Shown here: positions 16,219 through 24,467 of the stretch, in pieces | Position numbering within the stretch: position 1 is the first letter of the stretch | Layout of the letters: each line of letters opens with the position of its first letter | Assembly (NCBI RefSeq): GCF_024171815.1 | Contig: NZ_JAMTCJ010000001.1 | Location: 620,001 to 684,000, forward strand | Origin: Williamsia maris | Lineage (GTDB): Bacteria; Actinomycetota; Actinomycetes; Mycobacteriales; Mycobacteriaceae | Direction of reading: 5' to 3' | Length of the DNA stretch: 64,000 nucleotides | The notes under the pieces: generated by a model | Databases searched by the model: none | Told to the model about the DNA's origin: nothing | The model's input: only the letters and a program-made list of their open reading frames with translations | Translations under genes and position numbers: made by a program

Positions 16219-17516
16219 GCTGGATCGGGGGTGACATCGCGGGGTTGCAGACGATGGGACACACCCTGCAGAAGGCACCGGCACTCATCGATCCCATCGT
16301 GACGGCACTCACGAACGGTGTGGACAAGCTCGGTAACGACGCGAGCTGGTCGGGCGACGCTGCCGGGATGTTCCGCAAACTGTGGTCCTCGGATGCGGTT
16401 CGCGCAGGGGGCATCGGAGCGATCGCCGGCAAGGCCGGCGATGTCATTGCCGGGCTGGGCGATCATCTGTCTGCGCTCGATTCGACGCTGTACAACAGTG
16501 CGCATGAGGCTCAAGCGCGTGGCGCGCAGATCGGTCCCGACGGCCAACCGCTTCCACTGGTCATCACCGGAGACCCCACTGCACCGAACGCTGTCGCCGC
16601 AGTGGAAGCTCAGAAGGACTACCAGGCGGCCTACGCCGAAGCGAAGCAACTCGCGCAGGGGTTCCGGCTGGACGCGGCTTCCGATCTCGCCGCCCTTGCC
16701 GAGCCCGTGGTCTCCGACGACAACAAACATCTCACACTTGATGCAGCAACCACCATCGGCGACTACTTGAAGGCGTTCTATGTCGTTCCCAATGATCGCA
16801 ACGACAAAGTTAAAGCCCACCTGCCCGACGACATCGCCAAGTCGCGTGAGAGCTTTCGCGAATTGAGGTGGAAATTGAAAGCCGAGCAGGCGTCGTACAA
16901 GCAGAAGGGCATGCAGGTCCCGGCAGGAACGGAAGCCCGGCTCAATCACCTCGCTGCATCGCACGAACTCGACGCGATGAAGACGCAGCTGGCGGAGGCG
17001 CAAGCCGGCAAGGGCGAGTTGCCGTTGTCACAGGTGCTGAACACCAAGATCTCCGACCTGAAGGGGATTGGCGGACTGTCCGAGAAGCTGCCCGGCAAGC
17101 TCAAGTTCCTCAAAGACATCCCCGTTATCGACGTCGCGGCTACGGGATTGGTCGCCGAGCTGCAGGCGATCGACGATCACCAAAAGGGGTGGAGCGAGAC
17201 CACCGCGCACGCAAACGATTACGCCGCAGGCGCAGCCGGCCTGGCCGCAGGAGCGTTGATTGTCGCCGCGGCGCCGGTGGAGGCACCAGTACTTGCTGTC
17301 GGTGCCACAGCCGGTTTGGTCGGTGTCGCGATTGGCGGAGTCGGTTACAACGCGTTCCACGAACACTGGTCGGAGGATATCCACGATCACGGGGTCGTTG
17401 CCGGCATTCTGCATGGCACCGGTAGCACTCTCTCCAACACGGGTGGCGACATCGCAGACATGGGCGAGGGCGCCTGGAATTCGACGAAGTCGGTCTGGAA
17501 ATCGGTCTTCGGATGA
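16215..17516 (+). CDS. Effector-like protein with WXG-type N terminus, third gene of module copy 2
   Basis: A 433-residue paralogue of 1404-2729, alignable end to end: WIGGDIAGLQTMG start, DASWSGDAAGMFRKLW turn, central helices, an Ala/Gly/Val-rich hydrophobic region at about 340-385, and the C-terminal NAFHEHWSEDIHDHG and KSVWKSVFG motifs. The acidic insert of copy 1 (DDESGESGEG) is shorter here. No enzymatic motif is recognised. Coupled to its neighbours on both sides. Confidence 0.84.
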   Translation: MSWIGGDIAGLQTMGHTLQKAPALIDPIVTALTNGVDKLGNDASWSGDAAGMFRKLWSSDAVRAGGIGAIAGKAGDVIAGLGDHLSALDSTLYNSAHEAQARGAQIGPDGQPLPLVITGDPTAPNAVAAVEAQKDYQAAYAEAKQLAQGFRLDAASDLAALAEPVVSDDNKHLTLDAATTIGDYLKAFYVVPNDRNDKVKAHLPDDIAKSRESFRELRWKLKAEQASYKQKGMQVPAGTEARLNHLAASHELDAMKTQLAEAQAGKGELPLSQVLNTKISDLKGIGGLSEKLPGKLKFLKDIPVIDVAATGLVAELQAIDDHQKGWSETTAHANDYAAGAAGLAAGALIVAAAPVEAPVLAVGATAGLVGVAIGGVGYNAFHEHWSEDIHDHGVVAGILHGTGSTLSNTGGDIADMGEGAWNSTKSVWKSVFG

Positions 17517-18061
17517 CCCGTACGGAAGCGGATACCGTCAAGTCCATCAGGCTGCTCGGAACCACGTGGCAACGCCGCGGTTTCCGCTATTGGTCACGGC
17601 GCACGGGACTCCTCCTACTCTGGCTCGCCGTTTTCGCATTGTCGATGTGGGTCGTCGGACTGTTGTTCAAAGTCGTGATCACCGACCGCGATGCTGACAC
17701 ATCCCTGCGCGGAGTCGCTCTCGGCGTCATGTCGGTTGCGGTGCTCTCCAGCTTCGCGTGGGGCTTCTCGCTGATGCGACGCTCGGACGCCGAGAAGAAG
17801 CTAGGCGTGCCGATGATCGTAAGATCCGGGACGGCTGTCGACGACCAGAGACGCGCAGCGTGGCAGGGATACGGCATCGGACTGGTGGCTGCCCCGCTCA
17901 TCCTGCTCGGACAGTTGTTCTTTGTCGGCGTCCTTGCTGCGCTCGTCCTGTCTTTGATGCAGCGGCACATCTCCGTCGAGGAGTTCGAAGCGGCCACCGG
18001 CCGCAAGGCCCCACCGAGGGTGAAGAAACAAAGACGATTAGGCCAGCGCCGACAACGTTGA
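17513..18061 (+). CDS. Membrane protein, fourth gene of ESX-like module copy 2
   Basis: A 182-residue paralogue of 844-1407 and 209-751. It has the SIRLLGTTWQRRGFRYW start, hydrophobic segments at about 30-55, 65-85 and 115-150, and the HISVEEFEAATGRKAP tail. Coupled to the preceding gene by an ATGA overlap. Unlike copy 1, there is no second tandem paralogue downstream; the sequence after the stop is featureless until a TOPRIM remnant. Confidence 0.84.
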   Translation: MTRTEADTVKSIRLLGTTWQRRGFRYWSRRTGLLLLWLAVFALSMWVVGLLFKVVITDRDADTSLRGVALGVMSVAVLSSFAWGFSLMRRSDAEKKLGVPMIVRSGTAVDDQRRAAWQGYGIGLVAAPLILLGQLFFVGVLAALVLSLMQRHISVEEFEAATGRKAPPRVKKQRRLGQRRQR

Positions 18062-18180
18062 CAGACGATCGCGGGGGTTGGGCATCCTTGGCTGCGCGAC
18101 TTCTCGCATCAGCGGAGCAACGCTGGCGTGCACCGGGCGATGTTATGCATGCCCAGGACCGGTCGGTGTCAAAGTCGCTG

Positions 18181-18453
18181 CTAGGTCGTCTCGATCAGCG
18201 CAACCGGACAATTGAACCGCCAACGTGGCCGCGTGCGAAGTAGGTCCTCGATCTCGACGTCGTGGTTGCGTTTAAAGCGATCGGACCATGCGCTCAGCGA
18301 CAGGATCCGATCCTTCTTCTTCCAGCCGAAGTCCTCAGATCGCCGTGCTGCGGTCTTGCCGATCTCGTCGTGGTCTGCAAGGGCAACCATGGGAACAGAC
18401 GTCGCCGATGCCGTCAGCGCTGCTCGGAACTCCGGCGGATACTGACGTGGCAT
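18181..18453 (-). pseudogene. Fragment resembling the TOPRIM part of an OLD-type nuclease
   Basis: The 90-codon frame contains VALADHDEIGKTAARR and a later VEIEDLL. Together these look like the DxD and acidic motifs of TOPRIM domains in OLD-family defence nucleases. No ATPase part is present and the length is far below any complete family member. The first ten residues (MPRQYPPEFR) look unlike the rest. It lies 78 bp beyond the Shedu stop on the same strand, so it marks the end of the BREX operon and is most simply a remnant of a displaced defence gene. Confidence 0.45.
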
Positions 18454-18531
18454 AGCTCCATCCTCCTACAGGAAGCGGAACTGTTCCTGGGGTACTTCAA
18501 GCCGATGCCCCGGAACGGAATTCGGACGGCC

Positions 18532-19830
18532 TTATCGGATCCCGCGATCCAAATTGGGGTCGTTCGTCTGAGGCGCAGAATTGTCGCTCGGCAGCTCAGC
18601 GTGGACCCGATCGACCTCGGCCGCAGCCGCTGCGGCATCCACATGCCACTCGGCCCGAGCGACAAGCTCGTCGAACGTGATGACCTCCGGTTCGTGGAGG
18701 TTTCGCCTGAAGAGCTCGAAGCTCCGCACCTTGCCGGGGATCGGCCCATTGCTGTCGCCAGTAAGCTGGCCTAGAGAACCGATGATCACGTATGAACGCG
18801 GCCGGAGGACAAACGTCCCTGTGCCGAGCAACTCACCGCTGTCCGCTTGGTCCTGGATGTAGTCGCCGAGATCCCGGCTCGCAAGGTGAACGGTCTGCTG
18901 AACTTGGACAACGGCACCACTGACCTCTTTGGATGGGCTCCAAGCGCCTGAGCGGTACTCCTCACCGAGAAGCGACGTCTGGTGATGCTTGATCTCGGCG
19001 AACGCGAGCGACCGCACGATGCCCGCCGTCCGAAGCAGAGCATCAACGCGCTTACCGACGCCCTTGATGCTCCTCCCGACGACCGTCTGTTCCAGCTGCC
19101 CTTCCTCCCAAGAGGTGAAGAGCTGACCGCCCAGGCCGATTCCGAGCACCCACGGGTTCTCTTCGAGCAGCTTCTGCCAAACCTTCTCCGGGCCTCCTGC
19201 TGCGGCGCGTGCTTCAGCAAAGGCATTGTCGTCCTCCAGCCAGAGTCGCATGGTGGCAGCGACCTCGCGCCGATGTTGCAGCGCAACAACATCTCTGGCG
19301 TCGGCATCGCTCTCGATCAGGGCGCGGAAACGCGTGGGATCTTTGGCGTAGACGCCAGCGATCGCATAGGGATCAGCGAACACGTCGCGGAGCAGCTGGT
19401 CATCCACCACGACTGTGCTTTCGCCTTCAATCGGGATCGAGTCCAGGGCCCGCAGCATGTCGATGAGGCGCTTCGCTTGGTCGCGGTCGAGTTCAAGGAC
19501 GTGTTCCAACTTGGTCATGTCGCCCGACGTTGGAACCTTCTGGATGCGGAGCTTCCGTACCGCGCCCGCTTCTCGCGCGACTTGCAACTGGAGCTGCTTG
19601 CGCCCTGCGGGGGTTGTGAACACCACGTCGTTCGTCCATTCCCAGTCGTTGTCGTCCTCAGTCATGACCTCATCGAAGACCCGATAGATATACCTCGCCG
19701 GCTCGCCCAGATCCCGTCCGAATTGCGTGGGAAAACTACGGCTTGCGTAGGTCCGAGTCGTGTAACGGCCTTCGGCATAGGTCACCTCCGTCGGTTCAGG
19801 CAGGTCACCAAATAGATCGAAGACACTCAT
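18532..19830 (-). CDS. Shedu (SduA-like) DUF4263 nuclease in BREX operon
   Basis: The 432-residue protein has a C-terminal DUF4263 domain: KVWQKLLEENPWVLG, then KRVDALLRTAG, FAEIKHHQTSLL and VSGAVVQVQQTVH. These give the PD-(D/E)xK-like arrangement of Shedu anti-phage nucleases (D in VDALL; E and K in AEIKHH). The first 230 residues form a separate beta-rich region, as is usual in Shedu proteins. ATG 19830 shares its first base with the brxL stop (TGATG); the frame upstream to 19971 runs antisense-like into brxL. Translational coupling to brxL makes it a structural part of this BREX operon, not a neighbour. Confidence 0.85.
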   Translation of the reverse strand: MSVFDLFGDLPEPTEVTYAEGRYTTRTYASRSFPTQFGRDLGEPARYIYRVFDEVMTEDDNDWEWTNDVVFTTPAGRKQLQLQVAREAGAVRKLRIQKVPTSGDMTKLEHVLELDRDQAKRLIDMLRALDSIPIEGESTVVVDDQLLRDVFADPYAIAGVYAKDPTRFRALIESDADARDVVALQHRREVAATMRLWLEDDNAFAEARAAAGGPEKVWQKLLEENPWVLGIGLGGQLFTSWEEGQLEQTVVGRSIKGVGKRVDALLRTAGIVRSLAFAEIKHHQTSLLGEEYRSGAWSPSKEVSGAVVQVQQTVHLASRDLGDYIQDQADSGELLGTGTFVLRPRSYVIIGSLGQLTGDSNGPIPGKVRSFELFRRNLHEPEVITFDELVARAEWHVDAAAAAAEVDRVHAELPSDNSAPQTNDPNLDRGIR

Positions 19831-21962
19831 CAGGCGCTCTTGTTCTCCTTGATGTACGTGACACCGAATGCAACAACGTGCCGAAACTCCTGCCGACGCG
19901 AGCCCATGTCGAATTGGCTTCGCGAGCCTCTCTGGAAGATATCGAGCCCACGCCCGAGCAGGATTTTCCAACCGTTATCGGTGGTGATCGAGCGGTCGTG
20001 GATGGTCTCGTCCCATTCCACATTGAACTTAATGCCCACTGAAGCCACACCGTCCTGGATCTCCTTGAGCATCAGAAGGTGCTGCTGCTGGAAGTCACCC
20101 GTGTTCTCCTTGGTGACGAGCTTGACTGCGATCTCTTCGGCCGGATCCTTGCCCAACGCGACCAGCGCGAGTAGGTCAGCGAGGTTGCGTCCTTGGTGCG
20201 GCAGTCGAATGTATGGGTCGACGATCCGGATGTCCGTAGCTCCGCGTACGTACGGCAACAGCAGGCTCTCATAAGAAACTCCGCGCTGGTTCTCCTGAAA
20301 GTCGCGATGACCCTCGAATAGCGGCGCCGGCTCGGGCGGGGCCTCGACCGCAGTAGCCGCAGTCGAGGCGCCGCTGGATGTCGCCTCGCCACTGACCTCA
20401 CCACCCCTCTGGTGGTAGTAAGCCGGGTACTCGTCCTCCTCGAGAGTAGTAACCGCGCGCCACTCGCCAGCCTTGTCCGTGAAGCCGAACTTCACCTCAG
20501 CCATCGTGGCGTCAATTCTCAGGATCTGGTCCTTGACGCGTTTGCGGCCCTCGACGGCGAATCGGAGGATCTCCTCGATCTGCTCCCTCGTGGCCTCACC
20601 GTGCGGGTAGATGATCTTCATCAGACCCGAGAACGTTTTGTGGATGCCGTCGCGGTCGCGTGTGGAGATGTCCGAGCCGAGCGTAAAGTGCCGCTGGTAG
20701 CGGTCGGAGTAGTCGGCGTCGCGCATCGCCTTCAGCACCTCGGCGATGTAGTCGACGACGAATCCGTAGCCGTCGGAGAACATTTCGCTGCGGATCGTGT
20801 CGACTTCCCAGCCCGGGATGTAGCAGTGCAGGCGGTCGAGGTAGGCCGAGTCGTGGTAGCCCTCGGGAAGTTCGTCGAACAGGTCGGAGTGCTTCAGCAT
20901 GTACGGCACGTTGTGCGATGTGTTGCCGACAAAGACCATCGATGCCTCGGCACCCAGGGTCTCGACACCTCGAGAGAAAGATTTATTCGCCATGTAGTTC
21001 TTCATGATGTCGACAAGCGCCTTGTCCGTGCGCTTCTTCTTGCCTGCGAACTCATCGAAGGCGACGACGTCCCAGTAGCCAACGAGACCGAGCCGGCCAT
21101 TTGAGTTGTTGACGAAAAGCTTGGGCACCGTCACCTCCCCACCAGAGATCAGCATGCCGTGGGGCGAGAACTCCGAGAAGATGTGTGACTTGCCAGTTCC
21201 CTTGGGGCCGAGCTCGACGAGGTTGTAGTTGCGCTCGACAAACGGGATCAGGCGCACGAGCTGGATGAGCTTGGCGCGCCGACCGAACAGCTCCGGGTTG
21301 AAACCGATCGACTGAATCAGTAGGTCAATCCATTCGTCAGCGCTGAACTCGCGGCGCGAGCTGACGTACCCATCGAAGTCGAAATTGGAGAGCTGGATCG
21401 GTTTGATCGAACCGAGAATCCAGGGGACGACGCGGGCGTTCTCGCTGTGCTGATACTCGATGTCGCAGATGCACCACACGCCGCCTACAAGCAGCTTCGG
21501 GTGCGCCTTAATGGTCGCCGGCGAGACGAGGACCTGCTTGATACCAAGGTTTGCGAATTCGGCCTCGTATGTGTCGTCCTTCTCGTTGAGTTGGACCTGC
21601 ACCTTGTCGATGACGCGGTAGCGGCCCTTTTCGCGGATGTTCGACTTGATGAGCTCGGCCTGGTTCCGGTGGACGTAGTGGTCGGCGAGGATCTTACGAA
21701 CACTCTCAATGCCGGATTGGATGGTCGCCTCGTCGTCTGAGGCGGCGTACTGGCCCAGGAGGTACTCCAGGACGAACGAGGGCACGATGGCGTTGCCCTT
21801 GACGGCTTTGACCAAGTCCTTACGTACGACAGCACCGCCAAAGACGTCGTTGATTTTCTGATCGAGAGCGGACTTCACAGGCGGACCCGTAGGGGCCGGC
21901 GCGTCATCGCCGCCGTCGGGTAAATCATCGACGGCCTTGGCAAGGTCGGACTGTTCGGTCAT
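19830..21962 (-). CDS. brxL: BREX BrxL AAA+ ATPase with MIT_C/phospholipase-D-like C terminus
   Basis: A 710-residue protein. Residues about 25-520 are BrxL-like: INDVFGGAVVRKDL, YVHRNQAELIKSNIRE, Walker A GPKGTGKSH at about 250, then VVAFDEFAG and MVFVGNTSHN. Canonical BrxL ends in a Lon-like domain. Here a Ser/Thr/Ala/Pro linker (about 525-560) leads to VDPYIRLPHQGRNLADLL, LVTKENTGDFQQQ, TIHDRSITTDNGWKI and GRGLDIFQ, matching the MIT_C phospholipase-D-like fold. AGGAGG precedes the ATG. BrxL binds DNA as an oligomeric AAA+ ring and is needed for phage exclusion in type 1 BREX. Confidence 0.92.
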   Translation of the reverse strand: MTEQSDLAKAVDDLPDGGDDAPAPTGPPVKSALDQKINDVFGGAVVRKDLVKAVKGNAIVPSFVLEYLLGQYAASDDEATIQSGIESVRKILADHYVHRNQAELIKSNIREKGRYRVIDKVQVQLNEKDDTYEAEFANLGIKQVLVSPATIKAHPKLLVGGVWCICDIEYQHSENARVVPWILGSIKPIQLSNFDFDGYVSSRREFSADEWIDLLIQSIGFNPELFGRRAKLIQLVRLIPFVERNYNLVELGPKGTGKSHIFSEFSPHGMLISGGEVTVPKLFVNNSNGRLGLVGYWDVVAFDEFAGKKKRTDKALVDIMKNYMANKSFSRGVETLGAEASMVFVGNTSHNVPYMLKHSDLFDELPEGYHDSAYLDRLHCYIPGWEVDTIRSEMFSDGYGFVVDYIAEVLKAMRDADYSDRYQRHFTLGSDISTRDRDGIHKTFSGLMKIIYPHGEATREQIEEILRFAVEGRKRVKDQILRIDATMAEVKFGFTDKAGEWRAVTTLEEDEYPAYYHQRGGEVSGEATSSGASTAATAVEAPPEPAPLFEGHRDFQENQRGVSYESLLLPYVRGATDIRIVDPYIRLPHQGRNLADLLALVALGKDPAEEIAVKLVTKENTGDFQQQHLLMLKEIQDGVASVGIKFNVEWDETIHDRSITTDNGWKILLGRGLDIFQRGSRSQFDMGSRRQEFRHVVAFGVTYIKENKSA

Positions 21963-21974
21963 CGCACGAACCTC

Positions 21975-24467
21975 CTAGAAGTCGAAGTCCGTCGTGAACG
22001 AACGCTTGATGGTGTAGTTGCCCTTCGAGAACGACTTCCACTGTGTCGTATTCGAGATGGGCTCTTCGAGACGCAACTCGACCGGACGATTGTTGAAGTC
22101 ATCGGCGTCCTGGGTCAAATACAGGGTCGTCGACTGGTACCGCTGGCGCTGGTCATCCGATGGGCTGTCGAAGGTGAGGATCGGCTGGTCGGAGATCAGC
22201 GTGTCACCGACATACAGGCCGAGGCGGACTTGGCGCGGCTGGATCTTGTCCACCACAGGCTCCCGCTGGAGCAGCTTGACCGCAAGCTGGCCCGTCGTGA
22301 TCTTGTCGGTCTCAGGCATGAGATCGACGTTGACGCGTCGGACGTCGCTCTTGCGCTTCTTGTTGACCGTCACCACCGGGACCACGATCTCCTGGAGAGA
22401 TGCTCCACCGTGGACGTAGCGAGTGCCGGCGCCCGGCAGCGGGATGCGGTGGATCGACTTGGGAATCTGGATGTCGATGTCACCAGCGAGACCAGCCTGT
22501 GCCGACGTGAACGTCATGAACGAAGGAGAAGGCTTCAGCGCCCGACCCAGCGCGTAGCGACGGTTGACCTTCGTAACTGCATCGCCCTGAGGCGACTCCG
22601 AGACGTAGTACGACGCCTCCAGCGGGATATCCTGATAAAGGAACCCGTGATCGGCCACGAGCAGGATGTTCGTGGCGTTGGCGTTCGTCCACTTCTTCAC
22701 AAGAAGCAGCAACTCCCGGAGGGTCTCCTCCGCAGCTTCGAAGACGGTCCGCTCGGTCGCCGCTTTGTCTCCGGCCGCATCGATGCGATCGTGGTAGACG
22801 TAGAAGATCTGGTGCTGCTTATAGAGCTCGCGCAGCTCGTCGCCAGACATCGCGAGGACAACGGCGGCGGCGATTGCGTGGCCCTTGACCGCTTGTAGAA
22901 TCTTGTCGCGATTTGCGGTGCCGTTCGTCGGTTTCCCGTCCGCGAGCACCGGTAGTGCGTTCGGATCAAGCTCCAGACTCGACTGCGGAAGCAGCGACGC
23001 CATGCCGAGCTGGGTGTAGCTCGGCAGTGAGCCGAGCACCGCCGAAAGCGATGCGTCGAAGCGATCTTCGCTGCGAATCATGGACGTAAGCTCGTCAGCG
23101 ACCTCGTACCGCATGCCGTCAGAGATGATGACGACCGCTTTGGTGCGTCCATCTTTTACGACAGGCGCGACGTGACGCTCGAAAAATTTGGCCTGCGGTG
23201 CGAGTGCCGCAGACTTCCAATCGCTGATGGGCTCAAGCGCCTGCTGCCAACACCCGCCGAAGTCGTAGAGGTACTTGTTGGCGTACTGCTGGTCGACCTC
23301 GGCCTTGAGCGATTCGAGGGGCTTCTGAAAGTCGGCGGTCTGGTAGGCGTGGGTGAACCAGCGGTATTGCTGGTCGATGCGGAACCATTCGGACTGGTAC
23401 TTCTCAAGTCCTCGATCTGCTGACGCAATCGCGGTCGGCAGACCGGCGATTGCAGCGAGCAGCTCCGATGCGCTCTGGATGGCCGCGTACAACTTGGCGT
23501 ACTTGGCTTTCCACAGGCTTTCCTGACGCTGACGCACCACCTCGGACACCTCACGCGGCGTCACTGTCTGAGCAGCGACGGCAGCAGCGAGGTCAACAAT
23601 CACCCTGCGGTCGACTTCCTCGAAGATCGTGACTTTGGCCAGGTCGCGATAGTCGCGGTGCTCGATCTTGGATTTAACGTCCAGCGCGTCGGCGGCCCGC
23701 GACGCAAGCGCCGTCATCATCTGATGGCTGCGGACGTCGTAGCGAAGGTTGTTGAAGTCACTGCGGACGTTGCGGAACTCGTCTGAAGTGGCGGACGCGA
23801 AGTCTTCGATCGCGCGGCTGAACATCCACAGGATGAAGTCGTCCATCGAAGGTTTGTTGCTCGGGTACTTGTAGATGCTGGCGAGCCCTTCCCAGAAGAA
23901 CTCGTCGAGGCCAAAGGCGACCAGGTCGTCAAACTTGGTTGTCTTGCCTGCGGCATTCTCGGCCAGAAGTTCTCGAGTGATGTCGGTCAGCTTGTTGCCT
24001 GATCCCTTGACCAGCACCTGGCACATCTTGGCGCGGAGCCGAGTTGCGTCGTCGTCCTGGGTCAGGAGTTTCTCGAGCGCCTGTTTTCGGCTGTTCGCGG
24101 CGTAGAACTTCTGGTGCCGCTCAAGGACCGGAGCGAACACCGGGTCGTTAAGTCCGAGTTCCTGCTGCAGCATCGAGATCTTGTCCGCAGTGAACACCCC
24201 GTAGGCGAGCTCTAGATCCAGTAGCCAATTGCCTGTGTCTCGCGGCGTGTCCCCCCCGCGGTAAACGAGGTGTGGGGTGACGTGGTCCGCAAGGATCCTG
24301 CTCTTCGCGCCGAACTCGTCGTCCTGCACGCGGATGACATTCACACCGCCGAGATCCAGCGAGTCAAGGTCCCCGGCATACTCGCCAGCCGGATCGTGCC
24401 AGAAGACGACACGACTGGTGGCGAAGCGGCCACGGAGGGCATCGCGGACGGAGGTCGGGTCAGTCAC
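21975..24467 (-). CDS. pglZ: BREX phosphatase-superfamily protein PglZ (type A)
   Basis: An 830-residue core component of BREX. The alkaline-phosphatase-superfamily core is visible at about 444 (VVIISDGMRYEVADEL, metal-binding Asp) and about 600 (LLVADHGFLY, D-H-G metal site), with a helical N-terminal half and a beta-rich C terminus. It starts at GTG, overlapping the end of pglX by 8 bp. PglZ works with PglX and BrxC in methylation and exclusion; its exact substrate is not established. Confidence 0.95.
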   Translation of the reverse strand: MTDPTSVRDALRGRFATSRVVFWHDPAGEYAGDLDSLDLGGVNVIRVQDDEFGAKSRILADHVTPHLVYRGGDTPRDTGNWLLDLELAYGVFTADKISMLQQELGLNDPVFAPVLERHQKFYAANSRKQALEKLLTQDDDATRLRAKMCQVLVKGSGNKLTDITRELLAENAAGKTTKFDDLVAFGLDEFFWEGLASIYKYPSNKPSMDDFILWMFSRAIEDFASATSDEFRNVRSDFNNLRYDVRSHQMMTALASRAADALDVKSKIEHRDYRDLAKVTIFEEVDRRVIVDLAAAVAAQTVTPREVSEVVRQRQESLWKAKYAKLYAAIQSASELLAAIAGLPTAIASADRGLEKYQSEWFRIDQQYRWFTHAYQTADFQKPLESLKAEVDQQYANKYLYDFGGCWQQALEPISDWKSAALAPQAKFFERHVAPVVKDGRTKAVVIISDGMRYEVADELTSMIRSEDRFDASLSAVLGSLPSYTQLGMASLLPQSSLELDPNALPVLADGKPTNGTANRDKILQAVKGHAIAAAVVLAMSGDELRELYKQHQIFYVYHDRIDAAGDKAATERTVFEAAEETLRELLLLVKKWTNANATNILLVADHGFLYQDIPLEASYYVSESPQGDAVTKVNRRYALGRALKPSPSFMTFTSAQAGLAGDIDIQIPKSIHRIPLPGAGTRYVHGGASLQEIVVPVVTVNKKRKSDVRRVNVDLMPETDKITTGQLAVKLLQREPVVDKIQPRQVRLGLYVGDTLISDQPILTFDSPSDDQRQRYQSTTLYLTQDADDFNNRPVELRLEEPISNTTQWKSFSKGNYTIKRSFTTDFDF

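Noticed and set aside
18181-18453. MPRQYPPEFR start read as an IS3-type transposase OrfA
   Set aside because: Only ten residues resemble a transposase start; the rest has TOPRIM-like motifs. No inverted repeats, OrfB or DDE motif are nearby.
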